In this document: positions 15,404 through 23,904 of the stretch, one piece after another
How the letters are laid out: every line of letters begins with the position of its first letter
Position numbering within the stretch: the first letter of the stretch is position 1
DNA from: Bacillus ndiopicus
GTDB taxonomy: Bacteria > Bacillota > Bacilli > Bacillales_A > Planococcaceae
Assembly: GCF_000612805.1 (NCBI RefSeq)
Contig: NZ_HG964403.1
Span: 1-64,000 of the forward strand
Direction: 5' to 3'
DNA: 64,000 nt
The notes under the pieces: model-generated
What the model was told of the DNA's origin: nothing
Seen by the model: the letters and a program-made list of their open reading frames with translations, nothing else
The model's database searches: none
Made by a program: the position numbers and the translations under genes

Positions 15404-17803
15404 ATGATTGTTGAACTTGCAATACTTTTACCGTTTATAATGGCGGCTGTTATTCCGTTTATATATAGGCGATTCAAAAAAGTACATATCGGTTGGCTTG
15501 TACTAGCTGTGCCAGTCGTTTTATTTAGTATATTAACTACATATATCCCTCGTATAGTGAATGGACAAACATTTACGAAAACTTATGAGTGGATCCCCTC
15601 TTTTAACATAAGCTTTACAACCTATTTAGATGGGCTAAGCATGATTTTTAGCTTGCTTATTACTGGGGTTGGTAGCTTAGTCATTTTGTACTCTATTTTT
15701 TATTTATCAACGAAGGAATCACTTCACCACTTTTATTGCTACTTATTACTTTTCATGGGCGCTATGTTAGGCGTTGTTTTTTCAGACCATTTAATGGTGC
15801 TGTATGCATTTTGGGAGTTGACAAGCGTATCATCATTTTTACTTATTGCGTTTTGGCATCATCGTAAAGCGTCACGTGCTGGTGCACGCAAAGCAATGAC
15901 GATTACTGTGACAGGCGGCGTCGCAATGCTTGCAGGCTTTTTAACTTTATATACGATTGCTGGGACATTTAGCATTCGTGAATTAATTGCCGATGTGGGC
16001 ATAATTCAAGAGCATGCGTTATTTATTCCAGCTATGATATTAGTGCTTTTGGGCGCTTTTACGAAGTCAGCACAATTCCCATTCCATATTTGGCTACCAG
16101 ATGCAATGGAAGCACCAACACCAGTGAGTGCCTATTTACATTCAGCTACGATGGTTAAGGCGGGTATTTATTTAGTTGCTCGTATGTCTCCCGTTTTTGG
16201 TGGGCATGAAGTATGGTTTTGGGCAGTGGCGGGTGTTGGTATTATTACGCTGTTTTGGGGCTCATTTAATGCGGTACGCCAATTCGATTTAAAGGCACTT
16301 TTAGCATATTCTACCGTTAGTCAGCTTGGTTTGATTATGTCGTTATTCGGCCTTGGCTCTGCTGCACATGCACTTGGCTACAGCCAAGAGTCACTACTTT
16401 ATACGCAGGCAACGTTTGCTGCACTTTTCCATTTAATTAATCACTCCACATTTAAAGGCGCTCTCTTTATGATGGTCGGAATTGTTGACCATGAAGTAGG
16501 GACGCGCGATATTCGTCGTCTTGGCGGGCTTATGGCGTTGATGCCATTTACATTTTCGATTGCAGTAATTGGAAGCATGTCGATGGCTGGTTTACCACCG
16601 TTCAATGGCTTTTTAAGTAAAGAAATGTTCTTTACAGCAACAGTTGATATTTTGACGCTTAATATTTTTTCAATTGAAAGCTTTGGCTTGCTGTTTCCTG
16701 TCATTGCATGGTTTGCGAGTGTATTTACTTTTGTCTATTCCGCAATTATTGTAGGGAGAACATTTTTTGGTAAGCTGCAGCCAGAGCGTTTAGAAAAACC
16801 TCCTCATGAAGCACCAATTGGCATGTTAATACCGCCATTCATTTTAGTTGCTGTTGTTGTGGGTATTTTCTTCTTCCCGAATGTTTTGGGACGCAATATT
16901 TTAGGTCCAGCAATGAAAAGTATCTACCCAAGCTTCCCTACAAAAGAGCTAATCGTGGATATTAGTCCATGGCATTTCAACACAGCGCTATTAATGACAA
17001 TCGGTGTTATTATCGTTGGCGTTCTTTTATACCGATCATTGCCAAAATGGCGTGCGGTGTACCAGCTATTCTCACAGAAGTACACATTAAATGCTTATTA
17101 TGAACGCATTATCGGTTTTAGTGAATCGAAATCAGGCTGGTTCACCCGTTTATATATGAATGGTAATTTAACATATTATTTCATTTATATTTACGTTATA
17201 TTTGTTGGGATTGTTGCGGGTTATTTTGTACTTAGTGATGCATTTGTTTGGAGTCCAGCAAAAGATTCGGCAATTGAGTATTACGAGTTTATTTTGCTAT
17301 TTATTATGGTCTTTGCAGCAGTAGCATTACTGTTCACAAAAGGGCGTATTACGGCTGTTTTATTAAACGGTGTGCTAGGCTATTCTGTTGCCTTTTTCTT
17401 CGTTATATTTCGTGCACCAGATTTAGCTTTAACACAGCTTGTTGTGGAGTCAGTAACAACAGCGCTGTTCCTATTATGCTTTAAGTTTTTACCAGACTTA
17501 ACCAAGGAAAACATATCGCGCGCGGTGAAATTTTCAAAGGCTACAATTTCAATATTAGTGGGAGCGACGGTAACACTTATCGGGTTAACTGTTTTACATT
17601 ATGAGAAATTTATGCCGATTTCTACTTACTTTGAGGATTCCTATAACTTAGCTGGAGGTAAAAATATCGTAAATACGATTTTAGGTGACTTCCGTGCATT
17701 TGATACGATGCTAGAGGTTGTTGTATTATTTATCGCTGGCTTAGGCATTTATACGCTTATTAAGCTAAAAGCAAAGAAGGGAGAGACGGACATTGAAAAT
17801 TAA
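15404..17803 (+). CDS. mrpA: Na+/H+ antiporter subunit MrpA
   Basis: This 799-aa membrane protein is the largest Mrp subunit. Residues ~1-480 are NuoL/ND5-like, with FWELTSVSSFLLIAFWHHR near residue 135, the conserved proton-channel stretch GAFTKSAQFPFHIWLPDAME (~215-234), and YLHSATMVKAGIYL. Residues ~600-799 carry the C-terminal MrpB-like domain, with LNGVLGYSVAFFF and APDLALTQLVVESVTTALFL. GGGAGG precedes the ATG. It heads the mrpABCDEFG operon, whose product exports Na+ in exchange for protons and supports pH and salt tolerance. Confidence 0.97.
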   Translation: MIVELAILLPFIMAAVIPFIYRRFKKVHIGWLVLAVPVVLFSILTTYIPRIVNGQTFTKTYEWIPSFNISFTTYLDGLSMIFSLLITGVGSLVILYSIFYLSTKESLHHFYCYLLLFMGAMLGVVFSDHLMVLYAFWELTSVSSFLLIAFWHHRKASRAGARKAMTITVTGGVAMLAGFLTLYTIAGTFSIRELIADVGIIQEHALFIPAMILVLLGAFTKSAQFPFHIWLPDAMEAPTPVSAYLHSATMVKAGIYLVARMSPVFGGHEVWFWAVAGVGIITLFWGSFNAVRQFDLKALLAYSTVSQLGLIMSLFGLGSAAHALGYSQESLLYTQATFAALFHLINHSTFKGALFMMVGIVDHEVGTRDIRRLGGLMALMPFTFSIAVIGSMSMAGLPPFNGFLSKEMFFTATVDILTLNIFSIESFGLLFPVIAWFASVFTFVYSAIIVGRTFFGKLQPERLEKPPHEAPIGMLIPPFILVAVVVGIFFFPNVLGRNILGPAMKSIYPSFPTKELIVDISPWHFNTALLMTIGVIIVGVLLYRSLPKWRAVYQLFSQKYTLNAYYERIIGFSESKSGWFTRLYMNGNLTYYFIYIYVIFVGIVAGYFVLSDAFVWSPAKDSAIEYYEFILLFIMVFAAVALLFTKGRITAVLLNGVLGYSVAFFFVIFRAPDLALTQLVVESVTTALFLLCFKFLPDLTKENISRAVKFSKATISILVGATVTLIGLTVLHYEKFMPISTYFEDSYNLAGGKNIVNTILGDFRAFDTMLEVVVLFIAGLGIYTLIKLKAKKGETDIEN

Positions 17804-18215
17804 TGATGTCATTTTACGTACAGTCGTAAAAGCGGTGGTCTTCATCATTTTAACGCTCGGTGTATATCTCTTCTTTGCAGGACATAACGCGCCTGGGGGC
17901 GGCTTTATTGGTGGTCTTGTGCTTGGCTCGGCCGTTGTTTTACTTTATCTAACTTACGATATTGAAACGGTGCATAAAGGAATGCCGTTTGACTTTAAAA
18001 AAGTGGCAGCATTTGGGGTACTTTTAGCAACAGGTACTGCGATTGGTTCAATTTTTTTCAATGTCCCATTTTTAACGCAGGCTGCTCGCGAGTTTCATTT
18101 TCCGCTTTTAGGTGAAACGCATTTATCGACTGTGATGATTTTTGAAGCAGGCGTAGCATTAACAGTTATAGGTACACTTGTGACAATTATTCTAAGTATA
18201 AGTGAGGATGAATAG
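17793..18215 (+). CDS. mrpB: Na+/H+ antiporter subunit MrpB
   Basis: This 140-aa protein has four hydrophobic segments and the MrpB hallmark GHNAPGGGFIGGLVLGSA near residues 29-46. The TTG start at 17793 lies 11 bp inside the end of mrpA and has GAAGGGAGA upstream, so it is likely translationally coupled. It is part of the membrane-embedded Mrp complex. Confidence 0.95.
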   Translation: MKINDVILRTVVKAVVFIILTLGVYLFFAGHNAPGGGFIGGLVLGSAVVLLYLTYDIETVHKGMPFDFKKVAAFGVLLATGTAIGSIFFNVPFLTQAAREFHFPLLGETHLSTVMIFEAGVALTVIGTLVTIILSISEDE

Positions 18216-18216
18216 A

Positions 18217-18555
18217 ATGGAGTCTTTAATTGTTATATTAGTAGGAATTCTAGTTGCAGTAGCGACCTATTTAATCCTCTCACGCACAGTTATTCGAGTT
18301 ATTCTAGGTACTGCTGTTTTATCTCATGCGGTACATTTGCTTATTTTAACAGTAGGTGGCTTGAAAAAAGGGGACGTGCCGCTCTTAAGTCAGTCGGATG
18401 GACCATACACAGATGCACTTCCACAAGCACTTATTTTAACGGCAATTGTTATTAGCTTTGCAGTTACAGCATTTGTCTTAGTCTTGGCCTACCGTATGTA
18501 TGGTACGAATGGGACAGATGATTTCAGCAAGCTAGGGGGATCATCAGATGAATAA
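18217..18555 (+). CDS. mrpC: Na+/H+ antiporter subunit MrpC
   Basis: This 112-aa, NuoK-like subunit has three membrane segments. SHAVHLLILTVGG and DALPQALILTAIVISFAVTA are typical of MrpC. The ATG at 18217 is chosen because GTGAGG lies 9 nt upstream and the length then matches the family (about 113 aa); an in-frame ATG at 18202 lies within the end of mrpB. Its stop overlaps the mrpD start by 8 bp. Confidence 0.94.
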   Translation: MESLIVILVGILVAVATYLILSRTVIRVILGTAVLSHAVHLLILTVGGLKKGDVPLLSQSDGPYTDALPQALILTAIVISFAVTAFVLVLAYRMYGTNGTDDFSKLGGSSDE

Positions 18556-20029
18556 TATCATTGTATTACCGCTTATTATTCCTATCGTCACGGCGATTTT
18601 ACTCGTTTTTTTGCGCCATAATATTCGTCTACAGCGAATTGTTAGCTTGGTGACGGTTGCTGCGGTTAGTATAATAGCATTTATTTTGCTTCTTGAAGTA
18701 CAGACAAATGGCATTATGAAAATTGATTTTAGCGGATGGCTACCGCCATTTGGCATTTTATTCGTAGCAGATTCATTTTCAATGCTACTTGTTTTGACAG
18801 CAAACATCATTACTGCTATTTGTTTAATTTATGCCTTTTCAACAATTGGAGGGCGTCATGAACGGATGTTTTTTTATCCGTTTGTTTTGTTCTTAATTGC
18901 AGGTGTAAATGGTTCTTTCTTAACAGGAGATATTTTTAATTTATTCGTGTGCTTTGAAGTCATGCTGCTAGCTTCTTATGTGCTCGTTGCGCTAGGCGGA
19001 GAAAAGTTTCAACTGCGAGAATCATTGAAATATGTGCTTATTAATGTAGTAGCTTCATGGATGTTTTTGGTGGCGCTAGCTTATTTATATGGCACTTTAA
19101 AAACATTAAATATGGCACATATTGCAGTACGTGTTGCAGAAGCAGGGCAAGACCCAGTATTAACGACGGTTGCGATTTTATTTTTAATCGTCTTTAGTTT
19201 AAAAGCTGGTTTGCTACTATTTTTCTGGTTACCAGGCTCTTACAGTGTGCCGCCAACAGCTGTACAAGCTTTGTTTGCAGCGCTATTAACGAAAGTAGGG
19301 ATTTACGCATTATTCCGCACATTTACGTTAATGTTTACACTGAATGCTAGTATTACTCATATGTTAATAGGCGTAATGGCAGGCATTACGATTGTGCTCG
19401 GTTGTTTAGGCGCACTATCAGGTCGCGATGTGCGTACAATTGCCGCCTATAATGTTATTATCGGTGTTGGTTTTATTTTAATTGGCTTAGCAATTGGCAC
19501 AGAGCAAGCTTTTGCAGGGGCAATTTATTATTTAATTCACGATATGGTAGCAAAAGCGTTGCTGTTTTTAATAGTTGGAACAATGGTTTATTTAACAGGT
19601 GAAATCATTGTAAAAAATATGAATGGCTTGATTCGTCACTATCCTCTATTCGGTTGGATTTACTTTATCGTGATGTGTGCATTAGCTGGTATTCCGCCAT
19701 TGAGTGGCTTTCTCGGCAAAGTGTTGATTGGTCAGCAAGCAGTAGAGGGTGGCTTTTATGTTTTACTAGCAATCGGATTTGGCTCGAGCATTATTGTACT
19801 ATATTCTTTACTTCGTATTTTCCTTGCTGCATTTTTTGGAGAAACGTCTATCAGTGAAGAGGATAAAAAGCCTATTCCAAAAGGGGCAATGGCATCATTT
19901 GTTGTACTTGCGCTTTGTATTATCGCACTTGGCTTAGGTGCAGAGGGAATTGCACCATATGTAGAGGATGCAGCGCGTACTTTAGCTGATCCAGCTATTT
20001 ATATTGAAGCAATTCTAGGAGCTAAGTAG
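18548..20029 (+). CDS. mrpD: Na+/H+ antiporter subunit MrpD
   Basis: This 493-aa, NuoN/NuoM-like membrane protein has about 14 segments. The conserved FNLFVCFEVMLLASYVLVAL (near residues 132-151, with the key Glu) and LKAGLLLFFWLPGSYSVPPT (near residues 217-236, with the key Lys) are visible. It overlaps mrpC by 8 bp and is followed 14 bp later by mrpE. With MrpA it is expected to form the proton/Na+ translocating part. Confidence 0.96.
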   Translation: MNNIIVLPLIIPIVTAILLVFLRHNIRLQRIVSLVTVAAVSIIAFILLLEVQTNGIMKIDFSGWLPPFGILFVADSFSMLLVLTANIITAICLIYAFSTIGGRHERMFFYPFVLFLIAGVNGSFLTGDIFNLFVCFEVMLLASYVLVALGGEKFQLRESLKYVLINVVASWMFLVALAYLYGTLKTLNMAHIAVRVAEAGQDPVLTTVAILFLIVFSLKAGLLLFFWLPGSYSVPPTAVQALFAALLTKVGIYALFRTFTLMFTLNASITHMLIGVMAGITIVLGCLGALSGRDVRTIAAYNVIIGVGFILIGLAIGTEQAFAGAIYYLIHDMVAKALLFLIVGTMVYLTGEIIVKNMNGLIRHYPLFGWIYFIVMCALAGIPPLSGFLGKVLIGQQAVEGGFYVLLAIGFGSSIIVLYSLLRIFLAAFFGETSISEEDKKPIPKGAMASFVVLALCIIALGLGAEGIAPYVEDAARTLADPAIYIEAILGAK

Positions 20030-20043
20030 AAGGAGGGCGTACT

Positions 20044-20526
20044 ATGTTCGGTCAGTTTATTTTAAATTTATTTATCGCATCCCTATGGTTTTTATTGAAG
20101 GACGATCCTAATGCTGGTTTTCCTACGTTTGTAGCTGGTTTTCTAGTAGGAATTTTTATTTTATACGCGATGCATCGTTTTTTCGGCACACAGTTTTATT
20201 TACGCCGTGTATTTAAAGTATTTAAGCTTATAACATTATTTATTCGGGAGCTTACTTTATCAAGCTTCGCAGTTGTTCAGCAAGTATTGACACCACAGTT
20301 AAACATTACACCGGGCATTATTACATATCGTACAGAGCTTCGCGGAGATTGGGAAATTACAGTGTTAGCGTTGTTACTAACATTAACTCCTGGCTCTGTT
20401 GTGATGGAAGTGACGGAAGAAGGCGATATGTTTTACATCCATGCAATGGATATAGAGGAATCGAAGGAAACTTTACTTCGTTCAATAGGTAAATTTGAGA
20501 AGGCGATTATGGAGGTGACACGTTAA
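20044..20526 (+). CDS. mrpE: Na+/H+ antiporter subunit MrpE
   Basis: This 160-aa protein has two N-terminal membrane segments. The soluble part contains VLTPQLNITPGIITYRTEL and LLLTLTPGSVVMEV, the recurrent MrpE motifs near residues 82-123. A strong AAGGAGGG lies upstream. Its stop codon shares a base with the mrpF start (TAATG). Confidence 0.95.
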   Translation: MFGQFILNLFIASLWFLLKDDPNAGFPTFVAGFLVGIFILYAMHRFFGTQFYLRRVFKVFKLITLFIRELTLSSFAVVQQVLTPQLNITPGIITYRTELRGDWEITVLALLLTLTPGSVVMEVTEEGDMFYIHAMDIEESKETLLRSIGKFEKAIMEVTR

Positions 20527-20810
20527 TGATTGAGAAAATTTTACTTATTTCACTTGTTTTGTTTATGATTGCGATAGCGCTCCTTCTTTATCGTGTTATC
20601 GTGGGACCTTCAATGCCTGATCGCGCTATTGGGCTTGATACAATAGGTGTTAATTTGATTTCTTCCATCGCTATTGTATCAATTTTATTGAAAACGAAAG
20701 CTTTTTTAGAGGCAATTTTGATATTAGGTATTTTGGCGTTTATCGGTACAATAGCCTTTTCAAAATATATAGAAAGGGGTGTTATCGTTGAACGTAAGTC
20801 AAATCGTTGA
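20526..20810 (+). CDS. mrpF: Na+/H+ antiporter subunit MrpF
   Basis: This 94-aa protein has three hydrophobic segments. RVIVGPSMPDRAIGLDTIGVN near residues 23-43 is the MrpF signature. It starts on the overlapped TAATG of mrpE and its end overlaps mrpG by 23 bp. Confidence 0.95.
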   Translation: MIEKILLISLVLFMIAIALLLYRVIVGPSMPDRAIGLDTIGVNLISSIAIVSILLKTKAFLEAILILGILAFIGTIAFSKYIERGVIVERKSNR

Positions 20811-21198
20811 GTGGGTAGCTGTGCTGATGATTTTGTTTGGTTCAATTATTAGTGTTGTTAGTGCATTCGGTATGATTCGTCTGCCTGATGTCTATACGCG
20901 CTCACATGCTGCAACGAAAAGTGCCACTTTATCTGTATTAGCCTGTCTTTCAGGTGCGTTTATTTATTTCTGGAGCCACGATGGTTATGTGAGCATCCGT
21001 TTGATATTGGGGATTATTTTCGTGTTTATTACAGCACCAGTTGCGGGACATTTGGTATGTCGTGCAGCATATCGTTCACGTGTGCCACTTGCTGAAGGGT
21101 CTGGTGAGGATTTATTAAAGCCTGTGTTGTTTGGTGATGAGGTAACTGTGCCTGAGCATAATGAAGAGACGTTAATCGAACGCGAACAAAAAGAATAA
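20788..21198 (+). CDS. mrpG: Na+/H+ antiporter subunit MrpG
   Basis: This 136-aa protein has three membrane segments. GMIRLPDVYTRSHAATKSAT near residues 30-49 is the MrpG signature. The TTG at 20788 has AAAGGGGTG about 6 nt upstream and is preferred over the GTG at 20779, which lies within that site. It is the last gene of the operon; a strong terminator follows at 21215-21249. Confidence 0.94.
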   Translation: MNVSQIVEWVAVLMILFGSIISVVSAFGMIRLPDVYTRSHAATKSATLSVLACLSGAFIYFWSHDGYVSIRLILGIIFVFITAPVAGHLVCRAAYRSRVPLAEGSGEDLLKPVLFGDEVTVPEHNEETLIEREQKE

Positions 21199-21200
21199 AG

Positions 21201-21399
21201 TTATCCACAATTTTGCGCTTACTTCTTTTGAGAAGTAGGCGCTTTTTTTGTAGAAATAAAAGAGTATATGTCGAATTTTTTGAATTGTGGATAATTTTTT
21301 ACTAATCCCCTATTTTTTATGTGAATAACTCTCTTAATTGAGGATAACTTTGTGGAAAAGAGGAGGAATATGTGTGTTAAATCGTTTCGTTGTGGATAA
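21201..21399. promoter_or_regulatory. Cluster of DnaA boxes
   Basis: Three perfect DnaA boxes (TTATCCACA) lie at 21201-21209 (plus), 21286-21294 (minus) and 21391-21399 (minus). One-mismatch boxes lie at 21320-21328 (TTATTCACA, minus) and 21339-21347 (TTATCCTCA, minus). The cluster spans the mrp terminator and the start of the NERD gene. No dnaA, dnaN or other origin genes are nearby, so this is not oriC. It could be a DnaA-titrating or gene-regulatory cluster. Confidence 0.7.
21215..21249 (+). terminator. Terminator of the mrp operon
   Basis: GCGCTTACTTCT pairs with AGAAGTAGGCGC (one mismatch) around TTTG and is followed by seven T residues. It begins a few bases after the first DnaA box. 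Confidence 0.93.
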
Positions 21400-22264
21400 T
21401 TTAGAATTTGCTGAAATGAAGTGGAAGGCCATGCAAGCTGGAGATGCAGGAGAAGCGCAGTTACGAATATTATTAGAAAATTACCAGCTAACAGAGCACG
21501 TATTATTCAATGTATCATTACAGGCTAGTGGCAAATTTCAAATAGATTGTATTGTAGTGACCGGAGGGTTTGTACTAGTACTTGAAAGTAAAAATATTGC
21601 GGGTGAGCTATCCTTTGAGGAAAATCCAACTCGCTTAGTACGAGTGCGTAATGGTGTGGTTACGACTTTTGAAAGTCCTGAAATTCAGTTAGAAAGAAAT
21701 ATGCAATTATTGCGTCAGTGGCTTACGCGCCATCAAATATCAATACCCGTCATCGGTGCAGTCGTCTGGACAACATCGAGCTATCCACTAATTATGAAAT
21801 CCCCAAAACATTTACCGATGATGTTTTTATCAACAGTACCTACATTTTTTACACAGCAGCAGGCACATTTTCCAAAAATTTTAACTAAAGAAGATTGCAG
21901 CGAATTAACGAAGTTGCTAGTAGAGGAAAATGAACGCTGCAAATTTTCGAGGTATCCGCTATTTCCTAGATGGCAAACTAAAGTATTATCAATCAAACAA
22001 GGCGTGCGTTGCGTTTGTGGCTCCTTTGCTATGCAGCGCAACAAAAGTAGCTGGCACTGTGAGGTATGTGGTATTTATGATAAACGAGCACATATTGCTA
22101 CATTGAAAGAATGGTTTATATTTGTAAAGGATACAATTTCTAACCGTGAGGCGTGTTATTTGCTAGGGATAGAAAGTCGCCACATCGCAAAAAGATTACT
22201 GAAATCAGCGGGATTAATTGAAACAGGTGGCGGACGAAGCATAGTTTATAAATGGCCCTGGTAG
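21374..22264 (+). CDS. NERD-domain protein with C-terminal zinc ribbon
   Basis: This 296-aa protein has a NERD (nuclease-related) domain in residues ~20-150: Glu27 in GDAGEAQL, then QIDCIVVTGGFVLVLESKN with Asp58, Glu71 and Lys73 in the D...ExK arrangement of restriction-like nucleases. Near residues 210-235 a CxC/CxxC zinc ribbon follows, and the last ~60 residues look like a small helical DNA-binding module. Endonuclease activity is a family inference. The GTG at 21374 has AGAGGAGGAA 5 nt upstream. The last perfect DnaA box (21391-21399) lies inside its first codons. Confidence 0.85.
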   Translation: MLNRFVVDNLEFAEMKWKAMQAGDAGEAQLRILLENYQLTEHVLFNVSLQASGKFQIDCIVVTGGFVLVLESKNIAGELSFEENPTRLVRVRNGVVTTFESPEIQLERNMQLLRQWLTRHQISIPVIGAVVWTTSSYPLIMKSPKHLPMMFLSTVPTFFTQQQAHFPKILTKEDCSELTKLLVEENERCKFSRYPLFPRWQTKVLSIKQGVRCVCGSFAMQRNKSSWHCEVCGIYDKRAHIATLKEWFIFVKDTISNREACYLLGIESRHIAKRLLKSAGLIETGGGRSIVYKWPW

Positions 22265-22319
22265 TTTTGGAAATTAAAATGGTGCCACCTAAATGATAGC
22301 TTCATAGGGAGAGTCATAT

Positions 22320-22540
22320 GCTTAGGTAAAAAAGAATTGCCCGATTAGGTGAGGAAGTATGCCTAAATAAGGGAGATGCGCTCAATTAGGTAGGAAAAGC
22401 GCTCAAATAGAGTGAAAAAGCGCTCAAATAGACGGAGAGTATGCCTGAATAAGGGAGAAACCGCTCAATTAGGTAGGAAAAGCGCTCGAATAGAAGAGGA
22501 AAACGCTCGAATAAAGTGAGAAACTGCTCAATTAAAATAC
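22320..22540. repeat. Array of eleven ~21-bp degenerate direct repeats
   Basis: Units beginning GCTCAAATAG, GCTCAATTAG, GCTCGAATA or GCCTGAATA start at 22320, 22339, 22361, 22380, 22401, 22422, 22443, 22463, 22484, 22505 and 22526. Most spacings are exactly 21 bp (range 19-22). The tail of each unit is purine-rich (GGAAAAGC type). It fills the gap between the NERD gene and the GntR promoter. No coding frame is preserved. Confidence 0.88.
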
Positions 22541-22596
22541 CCTTCACGTCTATGCATCACATATAAAGGAAAATATATAGCGTTTGATTGCAGTGC

Positions 22597-22647
22597 TTGA
22601 CAAAAACATGGAAATTATATATAGTGCATTACAACACTAATGTACTA
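22597..22647 (+). promoter_or_regulatory. Promoter and operator of the GntR-ABC cassette
   Basis: TTGACA (22597-22602) and TATAGT (22620-22625) are separated by 17 bp. An inverted repeat overlaps and follows the -10 box: TAGTGCATTA (22622-22631), 6 bp, TAATGTACTA (22638-22647), with one mismatch. This is the classic layout for autorepression by a YtrA-type GntR regulator encoded just downstream. Confidence 0.85.
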
Positions 22648-22666
22648 ATCGAGGGGGTGTTCTAAT

Positions 22667-23038
22667 TTGAATTTAAATATAGATGGAACGACGCCTATTT
22701 ACGTGCAGATTGCGGAATGGCTACGAAATGAAATATTGGCAGAGCGCCTTGTGGCAGATAGTAAGGTGTATTCGCAGTATCAACTGGCAGAGTTATTTAA
22801 TATTAATCCAGCGACTGCTGGGAAGGGATTAACACTCTTGTTAGAGGAAGAGATTTTATATAAGAAAAGGGGTCTCGGAATGTTTGTGACAGCACAGGCG
22901 AAAGAGATGATTTTACAGAAAAGGCGTGGTGAGACGTTGCAGCAGCTAGCTAGAGAATTGGTGGTTGAGGCGCGACGACTTGCGGTGACAGATGATGAGC
23001 TAATAGAGCTTGTTCAAAAAATGCAAAGAGGTGAATAG
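22667..23038 (+). CDS. GntR-family transcriptional regulator, YtrA subfamily
   Basis: This 123-aa regulator has an N-terminal winged helix-turn-helix (PIYVQIAEWLRNEILAERL near residues 10-28; INPATAGKGLTLLLEEEILY near residues 47-66) and only a short C-terminal helix. That short C-terminus is the mark of YtrA-type regulators that control ABC transporters. TTG start with GAGGGGGTG 7 nt upstream. It is the first gene of a four- or five-gene cassette and probably represses it through the inverted repeat at 22622-22647; cell-envelope stress is the usual inducer in this subfamily. Confidence 0.92.
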   Translation: MNLNIDGTTPIYVQIAEWLRNEILAERLVADSKVYSQYQLAELFNINPATAGKGLTLLLEEEILYKKRGLGMFVTAQAKEMILQKRRGETLQQLARELVVEARRLAVTDDELIELVQKMQRGE

Positions 23039-23040
23039 CT

Positions 23041-23904
23041 TTGATCAAGTGTGAAAATATCGTGAAAAGATACCGAGGCAAAGAGGTGCTAAAGGACGTC
23101 TCATGCCAGATAGAGGAGCATAAAATTATTGGTCTTATTGGGCGCAACGGTGCTGGTAAATCGACATTTTTAAATATTTTAGCAGGGCATATTAAACCAA
23201 CAGCAGGAAAGGTAACTATTTATCAGGATAATCCGTTTAATAGCATAACAACTGCAACGAATACAATGTTCATTGAGGAAGGGATGACATTTCCAAATGG
23301 CAACAATATAGCTCGAATTTTGGAAATAGCGAAATGTTTTTATCCAAATTGGCAGCAGGAGCTAGCAGAGAAGCTATTGCAATATGTCGGTATTTCCTTA
23401 AACGGTTTGTACGACAAGCTATCAAAGGGGCAACGTTCTACTTTTAATTTAGTTTATGGATTGTCGGCACGTTGTGCAATTACGTTGTTAGATGAGCCGA
23501 TGAATGGAATGGATGAGGCAGTGCGTGCGGATATGTATCGAGCTATTTTAAAAGAATATATCGCATATCCACGTACAATTATTATTTCGAGCCATCATTT
23601 AAAGGAAATTGAGCATTTAATTGAAGAAATTTTATTAATTAATAATGGGCAGGTGGCACTACATAAAGAGCTTGAGGAAGTACAGCAATTTGCAGTGCGT
23701 CTTATAGGGCAGCCTGAGCAGTTAGAGCCTTATCGCAATCATGCTTTATTTGAGAGAAACGAAGGACCACTAGCGGAAATTATTGTAGAGAAAAAATATT
23801 TCAATGGACATTCGAGTATTCAATCTGAAGCAGTTTCAGCAAGTGATGTATGTAAATATGTGACAGCCAATAGGATGGGAGGGATTGATGATGTATTCAA
23901 ATAA
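23041..23904 (+). CDS. ABC transporter ATP-binding protein, YtrB-like
   Basis: This 287-aa ATPase shows Walker A GRNGAGKST (near residues 34-42), signature LSKGQ (near 128) and Walker B ITLLDEPMNG (near 147). The C-terminal ~75 residues are a variable extension. It starts on a TTG two bases after the GntR stop, with AAAGAGGTG overlapping that stop, so the genes are coupled. It energises the membrane proteins encoded next; the cargo is unknown. Confidence 0.93.
   Translation: MIKCENIVKRYRGKEVLKDVSCQIEEHKIIGLIGRNGAGKSTFLNILAGHIKPTAGKVTIYQDNPFNSITTATNTMFIEEGMTFPNGNNIARILEIAKCFYPNWQQELAEKLLQYVGISLNGLYDKLSKGQRSTFNLVYGLSARCAITLLDEPMNGMDEAVRADMYRAILKEYIAYPRTIIISSHHLKEIEHLIEEILLINNGQVALHKELEEVQQFAVRLIGQPEQLEPYRNHALFERNEGPLAEIIVEKKYFNGHSSIQSEAVSASDVCKYVTANRMGGIDDVFK

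Noticed and set aside
21201-21399. Chromosomal origin of replication
   Set aside because: The DnaA boxes lack the usual AT-rich unwinding element and the dnaA/dnaN/gidA-type neighbours.
22320-22540. CRISPR array
   Set aside because: Repeats are degenerate, adjoin each other without spacers and no cas genes are near.
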